Below, piece after piece: positions 58,392 through 64,000 of a stretch of 64,000 bases of DNA (the stretch's first letter is position 1; every line of letters starts with the position of its first letter). This DNA comes from Streptomyces sp. NBC_00358. Its GTDB lineage: Bacteria > Actinomycetota > Actinomycetes > Streptomycetales > Streptomycetaceae. Made by a program: the position numbers and the translations under genes. The stretch is taken from positions 1,922,001 to 1,986,000 of the forward strand of contig NZ_CP107976.1 in assembly GCF_036099295.1 (NCBI RefSeq). Reading direction: 5' to 3'. Below the pieces are notes generated by a model. It made no database searches. It was given only the letters and a program-made list of their open reading frames with translations, and was not told the origin of the DNA.

Positions 58392-59687
58392 GTGGGCGTC
58401 CCTGAGATATCGAACCGGCCCGAGTCCGCAGCGGAGCGCCCGAGGCGGACACGGCCTCGGCCGGGGCGTCCGGCCTGGTCACGGCGCGGCGTTCTGGCGG
58501 CCTTCGGCGCCGCCGTACCGGCTCTCGCGCTGACCGGATGCGGTGACTCGGCGGACGCCGCCGAGGGGAAGGGCGCCACGGCGACCGGCGGCGCCGGGGC
58601 CGCGGGCAAGGAGAAGGCCCAGGTGAGGACGCCGACCGTGACCGTCTCCCCCGCCGACGGCACGAAGAAGGCGGACTTCACCGCCCCGGTCGAGGTCTCC
58701 GTGGCGGACGGGACGCTCTCGGCGGTCGTGGTCTCCGGCAACGACGGCTCCACTCTGGCCGGATCCTTCAACGCCGGCCGTACGCGGTGGACCTCCTCCG
58801 GGAATCCGTACTCGGGCACCAAATACACGGTCACGGCGAAAGCGAAGGGTGCTCAGGAGCACATCGCGACCTTCGTCACGAAGTCCCCCGGCGAGACCTT
58901 CGTCGGCTATTTCACGCCCGAGGCGAATTCGACGTCCGGCGTCGGCATGCCCGTGTCGGTCAACTTCACGAAGGCCGTGACGGACCGGGCGGCCGTCGAA
59001 AAGGCCATCACGGTGACGGCGGAACCCGCGGTCGAGGTGGTCGGCCACTGGTTCGGGAACACCCGGCTCGACTTCCGTCCGGCGCGGTACTGGGAACCGG
59101 GCACGAAGATCACGCTGAGCCTGCGCCTCAAGGACGTCGAGGGCGCGGACGGTGTCTACGGCGTCCAGTCGAAGGACGTCACCTTCCACATCGGCCGCCG
59201 CCAGGTGAGCACCGTCGACCTCGCGAAGAAGACCATGACGGTGGAGCGGGACGGAGCGGCCCTCGCCACCTACCCGGTCAGCGGCGGCGCTCCGGACCAC
59301 ACCACCTGGTCCGGGATCATGGTGATCAGCGAGCGGTTCGAGGAGACCCGGATGGAGTCCTCGACGGTCGGGCTCGGCGACGAGTACGACATCGCGGACG
59401 TGCCGCACGCCCAGCGCCTGACCACCTCGGGCACCTTCATCCACGGCAACTACTGGGCCTCGGCCGCGGTCTTCGGCAGCGGCAACACCAGCCACGGCTG
59501 CGTCGGCCTGCACGACACGAAGGGCGCGAACGACAGCTCCGTGCCGGGCTACCGGTTCTACGAGAGTTCGATGCTCGGCGACGTGGTGATCGTCGAGAAC
59601 TCGGGCGAGCGGACCGTCGAAGCGTCGAACGGCCTCAACGGCTGGAACCTGTCGTGGGCCGACTGGAAGGCGGGCAGCGTCATTTGA
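58392..59687 (+). CDS. L,D-transpeptidase lipoprotein (YkuD, LdtMt2-like)
   Basis: A 431-residue cell-wall enzyme making 3-3 peptidoglycan crosslinks. A long basic N-terminus is followed by a hydrophobic run and lipobox LALTGC (C50). Two Ig-like domains follow (about 75-290; TPTVTVSPADGTKKADFTAPVEV and ANSTSGVGMPVSVNFTKAV), then the YkuD domain with HGNYW and SGNTSHGCVGLHD (nucleophile C370). GTG 58392 follows GAAAGG. Domain order equals mycobacterial LdtMt2. Confidence 0.92.
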   Translation: MGVPEISNRPESAAERPRRTRPRPGRPAWSRRGVLAAFGAAVPALALTGCGDSADAAEGKGATATGGAGAAGKEKAQVRTPTVTVSPADGTKKADFTAPVEVSVADGTLSAVVVSGNDGSTLAGSFNAGRTRWTSSGNPYSGTKYTVTAKAKGAQEHIATFVTKSPGETFVGYFTPEANSTSGVGMPVSVNFTKAVTDRAAVEKAITVTAEPAVEVVGHWFGNTRLDFRPARYWEPGTKITLSLRLKDVEGADGVYGVQSKDVTFHIGRRQVSTVDLAKKTMTVERDGAALATYPVSGGAPDHTTWSGIMVISERFEETRMESSTVGLGDEYDIADVPHAQRLTTSGTFIHGNYWASAAVFGSGNTSHGCVGLHDTKGANDSSVPGYRFYESSMLGDVVIVENSGERTVEASNGLNGWNLSWADWKAGSVI

Positions 59688-59803
59688 CCATCACGCCCGG
59701 CGGATGGGCTACAACTGGCCTCGCCAGCAAGCCTCTTCGCCGAGGTGGCTTCTTTCACGGCGTGAACTCCCTTGCGGGGAAAGGACTTTCTCGGCTTCAC
59801 CTC

Positions 59804-59832
59804 TTGACGACCGGAGTGGCAGAGAGCACATT
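59804..59832 (+). promoter_or_regulatory. Putative beta-glucanase promoter
   Basis: TTGACG (59804-59809), 17-base spacer, CACATT (59827-59832). The -10 is poor but its position, 17 bases before the first CebR-like box, is what repression by those boxes would need. Confidence 0.4.
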
Positions 59833-59848
59833 GGCCGCGCAGCTGCTG

Positions 59849-59884
59849 TGAGAGCGCTCTCAAATGGCCATGGGAGCGCTCTCA
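59849..59884. promoter_or_regulatory. Twin CebR-like operator boxes
   Basis: TGAGAGCGCTCTCA (59849-59862) is a perfect palindrome and TGGGAGCGCTCTCA (59871-59884) differs by one base. Both match the known CebR box TGGGAGCGCTCCCA closely. Centres are 22 bases apart, two helical turns. CebR is the LacI-type repressor released by cello-oligosaccharides in Streptomyces. Confidence 0.75.
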
Positions 59885-59929
59885 CACCCCCACCCGCGCA
59901 CCCCACACTCCGTACGCGAAGAGGCACCC

Positions 59930-61330
59930 ATGAGTGAAACTCCCGGCACACCCAGACGCGGCTCCGTCCGGCGCGTGCTCATCGCCGTGTTCAGCACGCT
60001 GAGCCTGGCGGCGGCCGCCGCCACCGCGGCCACCCTCCCCGCGAACGCGTCCGCCCCCACGCCCCCCAGCGGCTGGTCCCAGGTCTTCCTCGACGACTTC
60101 AACGGGGCCGCCGGAACCGGCGTGAACACCGCCAACTGGCAGTACACGACGGGCACCAGCTACCCCGGCGGGCCCGCCAACTTCGGTACCGGCGAGGTCG
60201 AGACGATGACCTCCAGCACCAACAACGTCGCCCTGGACGGCAGCGGCAACCTGCTGATCACCCCGCGCCGTGACGCCTCGGGCAACTGGACCTCGGGCCG
60301 CATCGAGACCACGCGCACCGACTTCCAGCCGCCCGCCGGGGGCAAGCTGCGCATCGAGTCGCGACTGCAGATGCCGAACGTGACCGGCGACGCCGCCAAG
60401 GGCTACTGGCCCGCGTTCTGGGCGCTCGGCGCGCCCTACCGCGGCAACTACCAGAACTGGCCGGGCGTCGGCGAACTGGACATCATGGAGAACGTCCAGG
60501 GCCTCAACACCGAGTGGGCCACCATGCACTGCGGCACCAGCCCGGGCGGCCCGTGCAACGAGACCACCGGCATCGGCAACAACACCCCCTGCACCGGCAC
60601 GACATGTCAGGCCGGTTTCCACACCTACGCGATGGAGTGGGACAAGTCGACGAGCCCCGAGGAGATCCGCTTCTACCTCGACGGCGTCAACTTCCACACG
60701 GTGAAGGCGAACCAGGTCGACGCGACCACCTGGGCGAACGCCACCAACCACGGCTACTTCATGATCCTGAACGTCGCCATGGGCGGCGGCTTCCCGGGCG
60801 CCTTCGGCGGCGGCCCGGACAGCGGCACGGTCCCCGGACACCCGCTGGTCGTCGACTACGTGCAGGTGCTCCAGTCCGCCGGCAGCGGAGGTGGCACCAC
60901 TCCGCCGCCCACCGGCAACCGTGACGCCTACAGCTCCATCCAGGCGGAGTCGTACGACGGGCAGTCGGGCGTCGTCGGCGAGACCACCACGGACACCGGT
61001 GGCGGCCAGGACATCGGCACGATCGCGAACGGCGACTACGCGCTCTACAAGGGCGTCAACTTCGGCTCCACGGCGGCCACCCAGTTCTACGGCCGGGTCG
61101 CCAGCGGTGCGGCGAGCGGGGTCAGCGGCCTGGTCGAGGTGCGCCTCGACAGCCGTACGAGCACTCCGGTCGCCAGCTTCGCGCTGGGCAACACCGGTGG
61201 CTGGCAGTCCTGGAGGACCGTGCCCGCGAACATGAGCTCCGTCACCGGGACCCACGACGTCTATCTGACGTTCACCAGCGGCCAGCCGGCGGACTTCGTG
61301 AACGTCAACTGGTTCGACTTCGGACACTGA
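59930..61330 (+). CDS. Secreted GH16 beta-1,3-glucanase with CBM6
   Basis: A 466-residue secreted enzyme: signal peptide (hydrophobic LIAVFSTLSLAAAAATAATL, cleavage near 41), GH16 domain (about 48-310) with GELDIMEN (E182 nucleophile, D184, E187 acid/base), and a C-terminal CBM6 (about 335-466, YSSIQAESYDGQSGV) after a Pro/Thr linker. Hydrolyses laminarin-like glucans. ATG 59930 has AAGAGG seven bases ahead. Under the CebR-like boxes. Confidence 0.92.
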   Translation: MSETPGTPRRGSVRRVLIAVFSTLSLAAAAATAATLPANASAPTPPSGWSQVFLDDFNGAAGTGVNTANWQYTTGTSYPGGPANFGTGEVETMTSSTNNVALDGSGNLLITPRRDASGNWTSGRIETTRTDFQPPAGGKLRIESRLQMPNVTGDAAKGYWPAFWALGAPYRGNYQNWPGVGELDIMENVQGLNTEWATMHCGTSPGGPCNETTGIGNNTPCTGTTCQAGFHTYAMEWDKSTSPEEIRFYLDGVNFHTVKANQVDATTWANATNHGYFMILNVAMGGGFPGAFGGGPDSGTVPGHPLVVDYVQVLQSAGSGGGTTPPPTGNRDAYSSIQAESYDGQSGVVGETTTDTGGGQDIGTIANGDYALYKGVNFGSTAATQFYGRVASGAASGVSGLVEVRLDSRTSTPVASFALGNTGGWQSWRTVPANMSSVTGTHDVYLTFTSGQPADFVNVNWFDFGH

Positions 61331-61388
61331 GGGTCCGGACCCCGTCCGCCCGGCACCGGGCGGCGGTGAGCCCCGGTCGCAGGGCCGG

Positions 61389-61425
61389 CTGAGAGGGGCG
61401 GACCCACGAGGTCCGCCCCTCTCAG
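61389..61425. terminator. Strong bidirectional terminator
   Basis: CTGAGAGGGGCGGACC pairs over 16 bp with its complement across loop CACGA. It lies between the convergent glucanase and AraC genes and includes the AraC stop. Confidence 0.85.
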
Positions 61426-62330
61426 CGCAGTTCGGCCCGGAAGACCACCGGGGTCGCCCCCGTGTGCTGATGGAAGAACTTCGAGAAGTTGGCGGCGTCC
61501 GGGAAGCCCACGGCGGCCCCGATGCGTCCGATCGGCATGTCCGTGTGGGCGAGGAGCCGCTTGGCCTCCAGGACGACCCGTTTGTCGATGAACCCCTTCG
61601 GCGTCTCGCCGGTGGCGGCGCGCACCGCGCGGACCAGGGTGCGGCGCGAGTATCCGAGGGTGTCGGCGTAGGCGCTGACGCTGTGGTTGACGGCGAAGTC
61701 CTTCTCGACCGCGTCCCGGAAGCGGGTGAAGGTGGTGTCCGTGTGGTCGCGGGCCGTCTCGGCGGAACTCACCGCGAGATGGGCGAGGCGGAGCAGGAAC
61801 GCGGTGAGCGAGTGCCGCAGCACCGAGGTGCGCAGGCTGAGCGGCAGCGTGGTCGTGTCGACGTACTCGCGTTCGAGCTGGGTGAGCGAGTGCTCCAGGG
61901 CGGCCAGCCGGCCGGCGTCGGGGCGCAGCAGCGGGGGCAGGTCGTAGCGGTACAGCCCGGTCGCCTCGACGGTGGCCCTGGGCAGGAAACCGGGCTGCAT
62001 GGTCAGCACGGTGCCGCGGTAGCGGTCGGTGCTGGAGAAGCGGTGCACCTGGCCGGGCCGGATCCACAGGAGGTCGCCCGCACCGGCCTCGTACTCGGCG
62101 AAGTCGATCATGTGCCGGACGGGGCCCTCGTGGAAGAGCATCACGACGTGGAAGTCGATGCGGTGCACGCGTTCCAGCGGGGCGTCCGCGTGCCAGGTGC
62201 GCCCGGCCCCCATCGCGCCGACCTGCATGCCTACCCCGGACAGGCTCAGATCGGCCGGGAAGGGGAAGGTCCTGATCCCGTCCTGGCCGCCTTCGCTCCC
62301 GGTACCGCCTTGGGTGGTTCTGTCTGCCAT
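61422..62330 (-). CDS. AraC-family regulator
   Basis: A 302-residue regulator: N-terminal cupin-type arabinose-binding-like domain (about 30-170, HVVMLFHEGPVRHMIDF and GDLLWIRPGQVHRF) and C-terminal double HTH (about 200-300, VSAYADTLGYSRRTLVRAVRAATGETPKGFIDKR and IGRIGAAVGFPDAANFSKFF). ATG 62330 is chosen for its AGAAGGA. Divergent from transketolase, convergent with the glucanase. Possibly senses a sugar. Confidence 0.88.
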   Translation of the reverse strand: MADRTTQGGTGSEGGQDGIRTFPFPADLSLSGVGMQVGAMGAGRTWHADAPLERVHRIDFHVVMLFHEGPVRHMIDFAEYEAGAGDLLWIRPGQVHRFSSTDRYRGTVLTMQPGFLPRATVEATGLYRYDLPPLLRPDAGRLAALEHSLTQLEREYVDTTTLPLSLRTSVLRHSLTAFLLRLAHLAVSSAETARDHTDTTFTRFRDAVEKDFAVNHSVSAYADTLGYSRRTLVRAVRAATGETPKGFIDKRVVLEAKRLLAHTDMPIGRIGAAVGFPDAANFSKFFHQHTGATPVVFRAELR

Positions 62331-62408
62331 GTCCTTCTCGCGTCGGCTCGCCACGACTCTGCGTGTCCCACTTTCACCGAAGGCTGACACACGGGCACCT
62401 TCCCCAGC

Positions 62409-62423
62409 AAAAGTCTGACTTTT
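62409..62423. promoter_or_regulatory. Dyad between AraC and transketolase genes
   Basis: AAAAGT-CTG-ACTTTT is a perfect 6-3-6 inverted repeat in the 146-base divergent gap, in an unusually AT-rich spot. Confidence 0.45.
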
Positions 62424-62476
62424 AGGTTTGAACACAAAGACCTAGTCAGCGCCCGTCACGTGAGGACTTCTTGAAG

Positions 62477-64000
62477 ATGAGCACGCAGAGCTCCGACGGT
62501 GTCATCTGGACCGAGCTCGACCGCCGAGCCGTCGACACCGCCCGTATTCTGGCCGCCGACGCCGTGCAGAAGGTCGGCAACGGGCACCCCGGCACCGCGA
62601 TGAGCCTGGCCCCGGCGGCGTACACGCTCTTTCAGAAGGTGATGCGTCACGACCCGGCGGACCCGGAGTGGACCGGCCGCGACCGCTTCGTCCTCTCCCC
62701 CGGCCACACCTCGCTGACCCTCTACACCCAGCTCTTCCTGTCAGGCTATGAACTCGGCCTCGACGATCTGAAGACGTTCCGTACCCACGGGTCCAAGACG
62801 CCCGGCCACCCCGAGTACGGGCACACCGCGGGGGTGGAGACGACGACCGGTCCGCTCGGCCAGGGTGCCGCCAACGCGGTGGGCATGGCGATGGCCGCCC
62901 GCTACGAGCGCGGCCTCTTCGACCCCGAGGCCCCCGAGGGCGAGTCCCCCTTCGACCACACCATCTGGGCGATCGTCTCCGACGGCGACCTGGAGGAGGG
63001 CATCTCCGCGGAGGCCTCCTCGCTCGCCGGCCACCAGAAGCTCGGCAACCTCGTCTTCCTCTACGACGACAACCACATCTCCATCGAGGGCGACACGGCG
63101 ACGGCCTTCTCCGAGGACGTGCTGGGGCGCTACGAGTCGTACGGCTGGCACACGCAGCGGATCGAGCCCGCCGCCGACGGCGACATCGACGTGCACGCCC
63201 TGTACGCGGCGCTCGAAGCGGCGCGGGCCGAGACCGGGCGCCCCTCCATCATCGCGATGCGCACAATCATCGCCTGGCCCGCCCCGAACGCGAAGAACAC
63301 CGAGGCCTCGCACGGCTCGGCGCTCGGCGCCGACGAGATCGCCGCCACCAAGCGGATCCTGGGCTTCGACCCGGAGCAGACCTTCCAGGTCGACGCCGAG
63401 GTGCTGGCACACGCCCGTCAGGCACTCGACCGGGGCGCCGAGGCGCACGCCGCCTGGGACAAGCGGATCGGCGTCTGGCGCACCGAGCGGCCCGAGAACG
63501 CGAAGCTCTTCGACCGGATCGTCGCGGGCCAGCTCCCCGAGGGCTGGGAGACCGCGCTGCCGGTGTTCGAGGAGGGCACGTCCGTCGCCACCCGCGCCGC
63601 TTCCGGCAAGGTCCTCCAGGCGCTCGGCGGTGTACTGCCCGAGCTGTGGGGCGGCTCGGCCGACCTGGCCGGCTCGAACAACACCACCATCGACAAGACG
63701 AGCTCGTTCCTCCCGGCGGGCAACCCGCTGCCGGAGGCCGACCCGTACGGCCGCACGATCCACTTCGGCATCCGCGAGCACTCCATGGCCGCGGAGATGA
63801 ACGGCATCGCGCTGCACGGCAACACCCGCATCTACGGCGGCACCTTCCTGGTGTTCTCCGACTACATGCGCAACGCCGTCCGCCTGTCCGCGCTGATGCA
63901 GCTCCCGGTGACGTACGTGTGGACGCACGACTCCATCGGCCTCGGCGAGGACGGCCCGACCCACCAGCCCGTCGAGCACCTCGCCTCGCTGCGCGCCATC
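62477..64000 (+). CDS. tkt: Transketolase, N-terminal part (runs off the window)
   Basis: The first 508 residues of a thiamine-diphosphate transketolase of the pentose phosphate pathway. ATG 62477 follows TGAGGA. Visible: VGNGHPGTAMSLAPAAYTLF, FVLSPGHTSLTLYTQL, TTTGPLGQGAANAVGMAMA, the ThDP motif SDGDLEEG-x(n)-YDDNHISIEG, HGSALGADE, and in the second domain GGSADLAGSNNT and HFGIREHSMAAEMNGIALHG with the cofactor glutamate. The C-terminal domain lies beyond position 64000. Not near other Calvin or pentose genes in this window; a second copy in Streptomyces is common. Confidence 0.95.
   Translation, partial: MSTQSSDGVIWTELDRRAVDTARILAADAVQKVGNGHPGTAMSLAPAAYTLFQKVMRHDPADPEWTGRDRFVLSPGHTSLTLYTQLFLSGYELGLDDLKTFRTHGSKTPGHPEYGHTAGVETTTGPLGQGAANAVGMAMAARYERGLFDPEAPEGESPFDHTIWAIVSDGDLEEGISAEASSLAGHQKLGNLVFLYDDNHISIEGDTATAFSEDVLGRYESYGWHTQRIEPAADGDIDVHALYAALEAARAETGRPSIIAMRTIIAWPAPNAKNTEASHGSALGADEIAATKRILGFDPEQTFQVDAEVLAHARQALDRGAEAHAAWDKRIGVWRTERPENAKLFDRIVAGQLPEGWETALPVFEEGTSVATRAASGKVLQALGGVLPELWGGSADLAGSNNTTIDKTSSFLPAGNPLPEADPYGRTIHFGIREHSMAAEMNGIALHGNTRIYGGTFLVFSDYMRNAVRLSALMQLPVTYVWTHDSIGLGEDGPTHQPVEHLASLRAI

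Overview
The window looks like a stretch of a Streptomyces chromosome, probably accessory or arm DNA. GC is very high with strong third-position GC. Starts are often GTG, many genes overlap by 4 bases, and there are Tat and lipoprotein signals. Secreted polysaccharide hydrolases sit behind DasR-like and CebR-like operator boxes, and there is a stand-alone Sfp-type phosphopantetheinyl transferase. I could run no searches; all family names rest on motifs I can read.

Layout, left to right. (1) 1-1215 has no convincing protein gene but holds a degenerate tRNA-Met-like fragment, possibly an old attachment site. (2) 1216-7933: a VanA-type Rieske oxygenase, a small Cys protein and a VanB-type reductase, an IclR regulator, and an NMT1/SsuABC-type importer, which together suggest uptake and oxygenation of an aromatic or sulfonate-like compound. 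(3) 7975-13994: a GH13 alpha-glucosidase, a sugar ABC importer and a LacI regulator. (4) 14072-21616: a near-complete hydroxyproline catabolic operon (epimerase, deaminase, HcnABC-like three-part dehydrogenase, GntR regulator) with a divergent Xaa-Pro aminopeptidase; a repeated TGTGACAT motif lies in three of its gaps. (5) 21691-24151: a HerA-like ATPase that seems N-truncated, and a very acidic Glu/Ala-repeat protein. (6) 24224-29925: a PotABCD-like importer, a GntR regulator and a cache-domain protein. (7) 30018-33407: an MmyB-like sensor without HTH, an XRE regulator, an M78/ImmA-like metallopeptidase and a seven-helix MAB_1171c-like membrane protein, the best candidate for a poorly described signalling module. 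(8) 33430-40700: a hydrolase, small and membrane proteins, a Tat-exported BBE-like FAD oxidase, a PPTase overlapping a metallophosphoesterase, and an ATP-grasp ligase.

(9) 40697-42753: a 181-bp palindromic repeat whose left end supplies the stop codon of the ATP-grasp gene, then a DasR-box chitinase. (10) 42837-47921: an ABC exporter pair with a YncE/phosphoesterase fusion. (11) 48174-49511: a GH4 glycosidase. (12) 49718-54974: an acyl-CoA catabolic cluster (MaoC, acyl-CoA ligase, amidohydrolase, SDR) divergent from MarR and IclR regulators. (13) 54985-58082: a GA-rich hexamer satellite, then an FAD protein fused to a TPR-like domain. (14) 58392-64000: an L,D-transpeptidase lipoprotein, a GH16 beta-1,3-glucanase with CBM6 behind twin CebR-like boxes, an AraC regulator, and the 5' three quarters of transketolase.

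The overall theme is nutrient scavenging from polymers, peptides, polyamines and aromatics. Each catabolic block has its own regulator and often its own importer.
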